Source: Marinimicrobium sp. C6131
Lineage (GTDB): Bacteria > Pseudomonadota > Gammaproteobacteria > Pseudomonadales > Cellvibrionaceae
DNA length: 64,000 nt
Assembly: GCF_026153455.1 (NCBI RefSeq)
Contig: NZ_CP110629.1
Span: 1 to 64,000, forward strand
Reading direction: 5' to 3'
Position 1 is the stretch's first letter. Each line of letters begins with the position of its first letter. The notes under the pieces are model-generated. The model was not told where the DNA came from. It ran no database searches and saw only the letters and a program-made list of their open reading frames with translations. Shown piece after piece: positions 1-5,982 of this stretch. Both the position numbers and the translations under genes were made by a program.

Positions 1-830
1 TAGCGGGCGATTTTTATCTGGACGCGACCGGGGACGACGCCTTGTTGATCGGGCGAACGCTGGGGGTGGCGCTCGAGGAGGCCTCACCGCTGTGGTCCCA
101 CCAGTGGATTGGCCGTGGAGAGCCCTCACTGGGCTGGATGCCATACAGCACTTTGACCCAGGAGGCTTGGGGATGGCGACGGGCGGCAGATCTGCAACAG
201 AGCGGCATAGTGGAAGCGTGGGCACTGCCGGGAGAGGGGACTGAGAGCGACATGGCCGCGCTCCATCAGTCGGGCACCCGTTGGGTGGATTGCCCTCTGG
301 TCTGGGGGCGGCGTGTCGCGCCCTGGCGTGATAACTGCCTGGCATTGGGGCGGGCGGCCGGACAACCCGGAGAATTGCTCTGCTCGGAATGGCACCGTGC
401 CTGTCAGTCGTTGCTGCTGTGGTTGGAGTTGCTACCGGACGCGTCCGGTCGGCCCGCCTTGCGCCAGGAATTCAATCGACGAGACCTGGCCCTGTTTGCG
501 GGATGGCGAGAGCTGCATGAACTGCTGGCCCTTGGCGACCATGCCGGGTCAGATCAGGCGACAGATACGCTACGCTGGCGTTTGCAGGTGTTTGAATCCT
601 TTGGTCGGCTCTGGCATCGGGAGCAGGAGCCTTTACCGGATGAAACCCGTCTGGCGCTGTTGATCGGGTTGGGCTGGCGCGCCAACTCCGCAGACTGCCT
701 GCTTGCGGAGGCACCGCCGGAGGCGTTGCGGCGTAAGCATCAACGTATTTATGACACACTGGTGTCGGCGGCCGAACGGATGCCGACCTTGAAGCAGGTG
801 ATTCAGCACCACTGCCCGGCAGTTGTGTAA
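1..830 (+). CDS. Degenerate tryptophan-halogenase-like protein, C-terminal part (5' end outside window)
   Basis: The frame is open from the first complete codon at position 3 to the TAA at 828-830, so the gene starts before the window. The visible part lines up with the C-terminal half of the flavin-dependent tryptophan halogenase encoded next to it: YLDATGDDALLIGRTL matches FIDCSGFRGLLVEQAL, and DNCLALGRAAGQPGELL matches KNCVALGLASGFMEPLE. The family's hallmark WxWxIP reads WGWRRA here, and the conserved GFMEPLEST block carrying the catalytic Glu is lost. The protein is therefore probably not an active halogenase; it may be a partner or relic of the intact copy that starts 10 bp downstream. 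The N-terminal FAD-binding half cannot be seen. Confidence 0.7.
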   Translation, partial: AGDFYLDATGDDALLIGRTLGVALEEASPLWSHQWIGRGEPSLGWMPYSTLTQEAWGWRRAADLQQSGIVEAWALPGEGTESDMAALHQSGTRWVDCPLVWGRRVAPWRDNCLALGRAAGQPGELLCSEWHRACQSLLLWLELLPDASGRPALRQEFNRRDLALFAGWRELHELLALGDHAGSDQATDTLRWRLQVFESFGRLWHREQEPLPDETRLALLIGLGWRANSADCLLAEAPPEALRRKHQRIYDTLVSAAERMPTLKQVIQHHCPAVV

Positions 831-842
831 TCGACAGAGGTG

Positions 843-2363
843 ATGACGATGGACAATCGTATTCGGAAAGTTTTAATCGTAGGGGGTGGCACTGCTGGCT
901 GGATGGCGGCCGCGGCAATGGCCAGGGTGTTGAAAAACCAGTACTGTGATATTCAACTGGTGGAGTCAGACTCAATCGGCACGGTCGGCGTAGGGGAGGC
1001 GACCATCCCCCAGATTCAATTGTTCAATCAGATGCTCGGGCTGGATGAGAATGAGTTCATCCGGCGCACCCAGGGAACCTTCAAGCTTGGGATTCAATTC
1101 GTCAACTGGGGTCATATCGGCGAGCGTTATCTTCATGCGTTCGGCGAAGTCGGCAAGGATATGGAGGGCGTGCAGTTTTACCACTACTGGCTCAAACTGT
1201 TTCAGGCTGGCGAAGCACCCAATATCGACGCCTACACGCTGAACTGTCAGGCGGCCGAGCAGGGGCGGTTCATGCGTCCGGTGGATGCGGGGAATTCGCC
1301 CTTGTCCCGCATTGCCTATGCCTTCCACTTTGATGCGGCCCGCTACGCGATGTTCCTGCGAGACTACGCAACGGAGCGCGGGGTCCGTCGTCGAGAGGGC
1401 AAAATCGAGCAGGTATCGCTCCGTCCGGATGATGGGTTTATCCAATCAATTACTCTGGATGATGGTGAAACGCTGGAAGCCGACCTGTTCATTGACTGCT
1501 CAGGATTCAGAGGGCTGCTGGTCGAGCAGGCTCTGAAAACGGGCTATGAAGAGTGGACACGCTGGCTCCCGTGCGATCGCGCGGTGGCCGTTCCCTGTGC
1601 CAAAGTGGCGGATCCCGTGCCCTATACTCGCTCCACCGCGCACTCGGCGGGCTGGCAATGGCGGATTCCCCTGCAGCATCGCACCGGCAATGGACACGTC
1701 TATTGCAGTCAGTTCATCAGTGATGATGAGGCGGCCGATACCCTGTTGAAACACCTTGATGGCGAGCCGCTGGCGGATCCGAAGTTCATTCGCTTCACCA
1801 CCGGAAAACGCCTGAAGTTCTGGAACAAAAACTGTGTGGCACTGGGATTGGCCAGTGGCTTTATGGAGCCCCTGGAGTCCACCAGTATTCATCTGGTGCA
1901 GTCCGGTATCGCCAAGCTGATGAGCCTGTTTCCAAACCGCAACTTCGATCAGGAAGACATCGATGAGTACAACCGCCAGGTGGACTTCGAATACACCCGT
2001 ATCCGGGACTTTCTGATCGCCCACTACCACATTACCCAGCGTGACGACTCCGAGTTCTGGAACTATTGCCGGACCATGGACATTCCCGAGACCCTGAAGC
2101 AGAAAATGAATCACTATCGGAAGAACGGTCGTATCTTCCGGACCAATGAAGAGTTGTTCAATGAGACCAGTTGGCTGGAGGTGATGCACGGTCAGGGCCT
2201 GAAAGCTGAGGGTTACCACCCGATTGTGGATACCTTGTCGAAGGATGAAATTGCCCGGCGGCTGGAGAGCATTCGCAGCGTGATCAACAAATCCGTGGAG
2301 TACATGCCCATGCACTCGGAGTTTATCGCCAAACACTGCGCAGCGCCCGCGAACACCGAGTAG
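843..2363 (+). CDS. Flavin-dependent tryptophan halogenase family protein
   Basis: A protein of about 506 residues with an N-terminal FAD-binding loop (VLIVGGGTAGW), the GVGEATIP block that follows it, the TFKLGI segment that carries the catalytic lysine in PrnA-type halogenases, the WQWRIP signature (WxWxIP) near the middle, and GFMEPLESTSIH with the catalytic Glu. The family uses FADH2 and O2 to make hypohalous acid for halogenating tryptophan or other aromatic groups. In Cellvibrionales and Caulobacterales, members often sit beside TonB-receptor carbohydrate clusters and their real substrate is unknown. GTG 840, ATG 843 and ATG 849 are all possible starts; ATG 843 was chosen. It follows its degenerate paralogue by about 10 bp, suggesting one operon. 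An IS element begins about 25-30 bp after its stop. Confidence 0.88.
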   Translation: MTMDNRIRKVLIVGGGTAGWMAAAAMARVLKNQYCDIQLVESDSIGTVGVGEATIPQIQLFNQMLGLDENEFIRRTQGTFKLGIQFVNWGHIGERYLHAFGEVGKDMEGVQFYHYWLKLFQAGEAPNIDAYTLNCQAAEQGRFMRPVDAGNSPLSRIAYAFHFDAARYAMFLRDYATERGVRRREGKIEQVSLRPDDGFIQSITLDDGETLEADLFIDCSGFRGLLVEQALKTGYEEWTRWLPCDRAVAVPCAKVADPVPYTRSTAHSAGWQWRIPLQHRTGNGHVYCSQFISDDEAADTLLKHLDGEPLADPKFIRFTTGKRLKFWNKNCVALGLASGFMEPLESTSIHLVQSGIAKLMSLFPNRNFDQEDIDEYNRQVDFEYTRIRDFLIAHYHITQRDDSEFWNYCRTMDIPETLKQKMNHYRKNGRIFRTNEELFNETSWLEVMHGQGLKAEGYHPIVDTLSKDEIARRLESIRSVINKSVEYMPMHSEFIAKHCAAPANTE

Positions 2364-2395
2364 TCAGTTATAAGGTAGAAAAAAGAAAGGGGACC

Positions 2396-2462
2396 CTCAT
2401 AACTCGGTAACTTGCTGTAACAGCAAGGTGCGAAGAACCGAGAGCATTGGAGGTGTCCCCTT
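2396..2462 (+). promoter_or_regulatory. Left end of the IS: inverted repeat, nested hairpin and RBS
   Basis: After the inverted repeat the DNA forms a nested hairpin: CTCGGT (2403-2408) pairs with ACCGAG (2437-2442) and CTTGCTG (2411-2417) with CAGCAAG (2421-2427). AAGGGGAC (2387-2394) is also complementary to GTCCCCTT (2455-2462), which runs up to the recombinase ATG. A GGAGGT Shine-Dalgarno lies at 2449-2454. In this family a promoter usually forms only when the ends join in the circular intermediate; whether that holds here is inference. Confidence 0.55.
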
Positions 2463-3728
2463 ATGCGCAAGTATAACTATCGTGCCCAAAATTTCCAGAA
2501 GGTGAACTGGGATCAACTGCGTGAGCAGACGGCGGGCGAGCGGTTGATTCTGGCGATTGATGTGGCCAAGAAGGACTTCTACGTGGCGCTGATGAAGCCG
2601 GACCGGACGGTTCTGAAGACCATCCGCTGGGAGCATCCGCAACAGAGCCCGGCCCTGCTGCGGGAACTGGCGAACCTCAAGGCTCAGCGCCTGGAGGCGG
2701 TCATGGAGCCGACCGGTACCTATGGCGACGCCTTGCGCTACCAGTTGAGAGCTCTGGGTGCCGAAATCTACCGGGTCAGCCCCAAGCGGGTGCACGACGC
2801 CGCTGAAGTGTATGACGGGGTCCCGAGCCTGCACGACGCCAAGGCGGCTTACCTGATCGGCCGGCTGCACCTGGATGGCATCAGTCAGCGCTGGCGCGAG
2901 CCGAGTGAAGCGCGTCGAGCTCTGCGAGCCTTACTGAATCGGCTGGAGCAGGTACAGGAGCGCCACCAGCGGGCACTGAATCGGCTCGAAGCGTTGTTGG
3001 CCCGGCACTGGCCGGAGGCGCTGTGCTGGCTGACATTGCAGAGCGCCAGCTTGCTGCACCTGCTGGCCGAGTACGGCGACCCGGTTCGGGTGACGGCACA
3101 GCCGGAGCAGGCGGACCGACTGCTGCGCCGAGTCGGTGGGCACATGCTTAAGACGTCCAAGCGCGAAGGCCTGCTGCGCAGTGCCGCCACGACCTTGGGC
3201 GTGCCGGTGGTCGAGACCGAACACGAACTCATCCGGGCCCTGGCCCAGGAGATGCTGGACACACGGGCGCAGTCCCGCGAGCTGGAGCGAGCGCTGTCCG
3301 AGCACGTCGAGCACACCCGGGAGCTGGCCTGGATGGCCGAGGCACTGGGCCATAACAGCGCGGTGGTGCTTTACTGTGCCCTGGGTTCGGCCAATGACTA
3401 CCCGCGTGCGGCCAGCTATCTGAAAGCGGCGGGGCTGAACCTCAAAGAGCGCTCCAGCGGCAAACACAAAGGGCAGCTGAAGCTGACCAAGCGAGGGCCC
3501 GGGGTGGTGCGCCACTACCTGTACTTCGCCGCCCTTCGCCTGATACGTCAATCAGGCCCGGCCAGAGCCTGGTATGACGCCAAGCTGGCCCGACACCGAG
3601 GCCCCAAGGGCAAACTGATCATCGCGCTGATGCGCAAGCTGGCCAAGGCGCTGTGGCATGTGGCTCAAGGCAAGCGGTTCGATCCGGCCAAGCTCTTTGC
3701 CGAGCCACCCCGGGCCGAAGTGGCATAA
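2463..3728 (+). CDS. IS110-family recombinase (transposase)
   Basis: A 421-residue protein with the family's N-terminal RuvC-like DEDD domain and a C-terminal transposase_20 (IS116/IS110/IS902) domain. Visible acidic residues are D33 (LAIDVAKK), E82 (AVMEPTGTYG) and D125 (SLHDAKAA). The residue three before D125, usually Asp, is Ser122, so D118 may serve instead. The C-terminal domain contains ALGSANDYPRAASYLKAAGL and LKERSSGKHKGQLKLTKRG, with the serines expected to act as nucleophile. Members excise as circles and insert at sequences chosen by an element-encoded RNA. ATG 2463 has a good GGAGGT RBS 8 bp upstream. The length is usual for the family and the frame is intact, so the element may be active. 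Confidence 0.93.
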   Translation: MRKYNYRAQNFQKVNWDQLREQTAGERLILAIDVAKKDFYVALMKPDRTVLKTIRWEHPQQSPALLRELANLKAQRLEAVMEPTGTYGDALRYQLRALGAEIYRVSPKRVHDAAEVYDGVPSLHDAKAAYLIGRLHLDGISQRWREPSEARRALRALLNRLEQVQERHQRALNRLEALLARHWPEALCWLTLQSASLLHLLAEYGDPVRVTAQPEQADRLLRRVGGHMLKTSKREGLLRSAATTLGVPVVETEHELIRALAQEMLDTRAQSRELERALSEHVEHTRELAWMAEALGHNSAVVLYCALGSANDYPRAASYLKAAGLNLKERSSGKHKGQLKLTKRGPGVVRHYLYFAALRLIRQSGPARAWYDAKLARHRGPKGKLIIALMRKLAKALWHVAQGKRFDPAKLFAEPPRAEVA

Positions 3729-4115
3729 GCACCACCGAGTCGACCGATGAGGACGAACAGAGACGAGCAACAGGAGCGAGCAATGAGTTAATCCAGCCGT
3801 AACACGCTGGCAACGAGTCTTCCTTCGGGCTGACCTTCGATCCGACCTCTAGCCCAGTCTTGAGGCTCCTAAGTAGTCAAGAGGCAGCCCGCGGGATGAT
3901 CCATGGAACGCGATACCCAAGGTAACTGAGTTGATGCCGCCAGGCGGACATCCGATGCGAGAGGTTCGGTTGACCCCATGGACGTTCATCCGGGAGGCCT
4001 TCGAGCTGGCACACAGGCTAAACACACGAGTACCACCGGCATGTGCGTCAACGACTCAGGCAATGCCAGCAGACTCGTGTGCCCAACAGGCAGGTAAAAT
4101 GATTAAATAAAGGGA
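3729..4115 (+). ncRNA. Putative bridge (seeker) RNA region of the IS110/IS1111 element
   Basis: No ORF fits this stretch, which is rich in inverted repeats. Hairpin 1 pairs GGGCT (3827-3831) with AGCCC (3851-3855); its loop contains ATCCGACCTCT (3840-3850), the exact reverse complement of AGAGGTCGGAT at the right boundary of the element (4131-4141). Hairpin 2 pairs TCTTGA with TCAAGA (about 3858-3883). A larger stem pairs TCCATGG (3900-3906) with CCATGGA (3976-3982) and encloses GGTAACTGAGTTGATG (3921-3936), which resembles the element's own terminal repeat. This matches the layout of known IS110-family guide RNAs, with one loop for target and one for donor. The RNA's ends are not known and its function is inference. 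Confidence 0.5.
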
Positions 4116-4116
4116 C

Positions 4117-4132
4117 TTGACTGAGTTATGAG
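4117..4132. repeat. Right subterminal inverted repeat of the IS
   Basis: Its reverse complement begins CTCATAACTCAGT and matches the left copy at 2396-2411 in 13 of 16 positions. It marks the right end of the IS110-type element to within a few bases. Confidence 0.75.
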
Positions 4133-4134
4133 AG

Positions 4135-4166
4135 GTCGGATTAGCCCCGAAGGGGCGTAATCCGAC
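4135..4166. repeat. REP palindrome, GTCGGATTA type, adjoining the IS
   Basis: GTCGGATTAGCCCC (4135-4148) pairs with GGGGCGTAATCCGAC (4152-4166) around a GAA loop. A second repeat of the same type lies at 34041-34078. The outer arm GGTCGGAT is the sequence matched by the putative guide loop of the neighbouring IS, so this repeat is probably the insertion target. Confidence 0.8.
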
Positions 4167-4202
4167 AGATCTCAAATCCACCAATAACAGCAAAAGGCTA
4201 TT

Positions 4203-5399
4203 ATGAACGCCATTACTTCGCTTTCCATATTGTTCGTCACTCTATTGGGCCATACGGCCCACGCTCAATTCGTTGACCACTTTGACGGCAATGAAATACA
4301 CCCCGACTGGCAGTACTTCACCGGCGACGGTGACGCGCGCCTGAACTTCATACCGCACGACGGCCATGCACGAATGGAAATTGATGCCACCGATGATCCA
4401 CACAACGTCTGGTGGTCCATCATCAAACGCAATGTGGCACCGCATCTGGATATGGAAAAACTCGCCAGCCCCGACTACGAGCTGCGTATCGAAGCCCGGA
4501 TTCGGGTCAGCCATGCGCCGCGGCGGGTGAACTTCATGATTAACACCCAGCGCACCACGGACTTTCATCAACACCTGCGGGAATACGACATCCCGAACAC
4601 CGCCGAGTGGCACACCATCAGCATGACCACCGAGGGGCTGGACGCAGTCCCCGGTGATGATCTCAACGTCCAGCTCAGCGCCACCGACTGGGGTCCCGAC
4701 CAGTACCATGTCGACGTGGACTACTACCGCGCTGACGTGGTATCGGTGAGTGATGCCGAGCCGGATGTGGGTGAACCTCTGGTCTACCATCCACCCATCC
4801 CGCCACTGGATTCATTCTCCCATCGTCGCCCGGTCGATCACGACGTTGTCCTGAATCGCGATTACCCGACAGTCAACTTTGATGGTTGGCATACAGAGGA
4901 GAAGGGAGCGGAAGTCCCCGTCTCGACGGTCAGCGCAAACCAGTGGCTGCTGTTACGCTGGGATCTGTCGGCACTGAAGAGCGCTGATGCCGACGGGGCG
5001 GGCGTATTGCAGCTCACCACCCAGTCGGTGCACAAGGGAGGGAACTACGTCGCCGCTTATGAGGAAGACCTGGGGGTCGAGTTCGATAAAATCCGGGTGT
5101 TTGAAGTCATGGGCGGCCCGGAACAGTGGGATCAGAAAGAGCTTACCTTCCAGGGATTCGCGCGTGGAGAATCGTTGGAGACCCTGGTCAACGGTCAGAT
5201 GGTGTTTGACGTAGAGCCGGCCGCAGAGCGCGGAGGAAAAACCCACATCACCCTGTCACGACCGGTCATGCAGCGTCTGCTGAATGGCACCACCAAGGGG
5301 CTGTTGATCCGTCCGCTCGGCGCTCTGGAAGCCACCTTCTACGACAGTCAGGCGAACGACCCGAGACGGGCCCCCACCTTGTACTTCAACCTGCAGTAA
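4203..5399 (+). CDS. Secreted protein of unknown function, probably carbohydrate-binding
   Basis: 398 residues with a clear signal peptide (hydrophobic residues 6-18, cleavage likely after AHA, before QFVDHF). The first half has the aromatic, beta-rich character of a concanavalin-like or carbohydrate-binding jelly roll (QFVDHFDGNEIHPDWQYF, then VWWSIIKRN). The second half (about 215-398) looks like another beta domain, with DRDYP-like and LLRWDLSAL segments. No catalytic motif was recognised and no family can be named with confidence. It stands alone between the IS/REP and the tRNA-Leu region, followed by the terminator hairpin at 5435-5456. Secretion and a polysaccharide-related role are inferred from composition and genomic setting. 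Confidence 0.6.
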   Translation: MNAITSLSILFVTLLGHTAHAQFVDHFDGNEIHPDWQYFTGDGDARLNFIPHDGHARMEIDATDDPHNVWWSIIKRNVAPHLDMEKLASPDYELRIEARIRVSHAPRRVNFMINTQRTTDFHQHLREYDIPNTAEWHTISMTTEGLDAVPGDDLNVQLSATDWGPDQYHVDVDYYRADVVSVSDAEPDVGEPLVYHPPIPPLDSFSHRRPVDHDVVLNRDYPTVNFDGWHTEEKGAEVPVSTVSANQWLLLRWDLSALKSADADGAGVLQLTTQSVHKGGNYVAAYEEDLGVEFDKIRVFEVMGGPEQWDQKELTFQGFARGESLETLVNGQMVFDVEPAAERGGKTHITLSRPVMQRLLNGTTKGLLIRPLGALEATFYDSQANDPRRAPTLYFNLQ

Positions 5400-5404
5400 G
5401 GGCA

Positions 5405-5476
5405 GAGGACGTAGTCCTCGAGTGGGCATAAAAAAACCGAGCCATTTGGCTCGGTTCTTTAAGATGGTACCCAGGA
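5405..5476. repeat. Unit A: partial duplicate of the tRNA-Leu 3' end and its terminator
   Basis: This unit has the same layout as 5531-5606: a small palindrome (GAGGACGTAGTCCTC), a TGG-CATAAAAAA stretch, a terminator hairpin, then TGGTACCCAGGA, which resembles the 3' end and CCA of the tRNA-Leu (minus strand). The hairpin bodies differ while the surrounding parts are kept. It looks like the remnant of a second tRNA copy or of an integration event at the tRNA 3' end. Confidence 0.55.
5435..5460. terminator. Bidirectional Rho-independent terminator
   Basis: AACCGAGCC (5435-5443) pairs perfectly with GGCTCGGTT (5448-5456) around a four-base loop. A run of seven A's at 5430-5436 gives a U-tract for minus-strand transcripts; TCTTT follows on the plus strand. 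It can end the secreted-protein gene (plus) and any transcript running past the tRNA (minus). Confidence 0.8.
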
Positions 5477-5530
5477 CCAGGCGCATGGATGCGCCAGGAT
5501 GCTCGGGAGCACAGGATGCGCGGAGAGCTG

Positions 5531-5606
5531 GAGGACCTTGGTCCTCGACTGGCAATAAAAAAGGCAGAACCTTTCGGATCTGCCTTCTTCTATATGGTGC
5601 CCAGGA
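5531..5606. repeat. Unit B: tRNA-Leu 3' end plus its terminator (parent copy)
   Basis: Arranged as in unit A: palindrome GAGGACCTTGGTCCTC, then TGGCAATAAAAAA, a hairpin, and TGGTGCCCAGGA, which is the true 3' end of the tRNA-Leu on the minus strand. Between the units (5477-5530) there is only low-complexity sequence with repeated GGATGC motifs. Confidence 0.55.
5555..5586 (-). terminator. Terminator of tRNA-Leu
   Basis: AAGGCAGA (5561-5568) pairs with TCTGCCTT (5579-5586). On the minus strand the hairpin is followed by a run of T's (the complement of 5557-5562), a few bases after the tRNA 3' end. Confidence 0.8.
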
Positions 5607-5681
5607 GAGGACTTGAACCTCCACGACCGTAAGGTCACTAGCACCTGAAGCTAGCGTGTCTACCAATTTCACCACCTGGGC
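5595..5681 (-). tRNA. tRNA-Leu (anticodon CAG)
   Basis: On the minus strand the gene begins GCCCAGGTGGTGAAATTGG and ends CCTGGGCACCA, so the acceptor stem GCCCAGG/CCTGGGC is perfect and CCA is encoded. The anticodon stem CTAGC/GCTAG encloses TTCAGGT, giving anticodon CAG, which reads CUG. The long variable arm (TGACCTTACGGTCGT) and the 87-nt length are those of a class II leucine tRNA. The T arm carries GGTTCAAGTCC. Confidence 0.97.
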
Positions 5682-5720
5682 AGGTGATTTGTCCCGGCGC
5701 GTCATCAGCCGAGGACGCGC

Positions 5721-5749
5721 ACTATAATGTCAGATATGGGCCTTGTCAA
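5721..5749 (-). promoter_or_regulatory. Sigma-70 promoter of tRNA-Leu
   Basis: Read on the minus strand: -35 TTGACA (complement of 5744-5749), a 17-bp spacer and -10 TATAGT (complement of 5721-5726). Transcription would start about 33 nt before the mature tRNA 5' end, and a G/C-rich discriminator follows the -10 box, as is common for stable RNA genes. A separate TATAAT at 5825-5830 on the plus strand may belong to the rnr promoter, but no convincing -35 was found. Confidence 0.8.
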
Positions 5750-5982
5750 CGGTTCGAATGGCATGAAATTAAATTTTTTTGGGCTAAACTGAACTCATCC
5801 ATGGGTTTATGGGCCTAACTGGCCTATAATGTCGGCAAACAGTCAACCAACTGCCCCCAAAAGGGCTCATTCTGCGCCTACCTCGGCCTTGAAACCTGTC
5901 AGGCTTCCGTCCATATCACCCGTAGGCGACTTACTATTGGCCCTCACAAGGGGCATTCATTTTCCGTTACAGGACATCCGTT

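Larger units (their letters stand above)
2387..4133 (+). mobile_element. IS110-family insertion sequence, IS1111 type
   Basis: The element consists of a short left end, one recombinase gene and about 400 bp of non-coding DNA on the right. Subterminal inverted repeats are visible: 2396-2411 and the reverse complement of 4117-4132 agree at 13 of 16 positions, starting CTCATAACTC. Subterminal repeats and a long non-coding region downstream of the recombinase are typical of the IS1111 group. Just outside the repeats lie similar direct sequences (AAGGGGAC at 2387, AAAGGGAC at 4109). The right end abuts a REP palindrome at 4135-4166. No target duplication is expected for this family and none is seen. 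Exact termini cannot be fixed without an empty site. Confidence 0.8.

Noticed and set aside
2387..2462. The short left end of the IS as the site of the guide RNA
   Set aside because: Only about 65 bp lie before the recombinase gene, too short for the two-loop RNA; the long structured region and the flank complementarity are downstream.
3868..3882. AGTAGTCA in the IS non-coding region matching AGTAGTCA before the IS (2359-2366) as a second guide
   Set aside because: An 8-base match between regions of this size is likely by chance, and the flank copy lies about 30 bp outside the inverted repeat.
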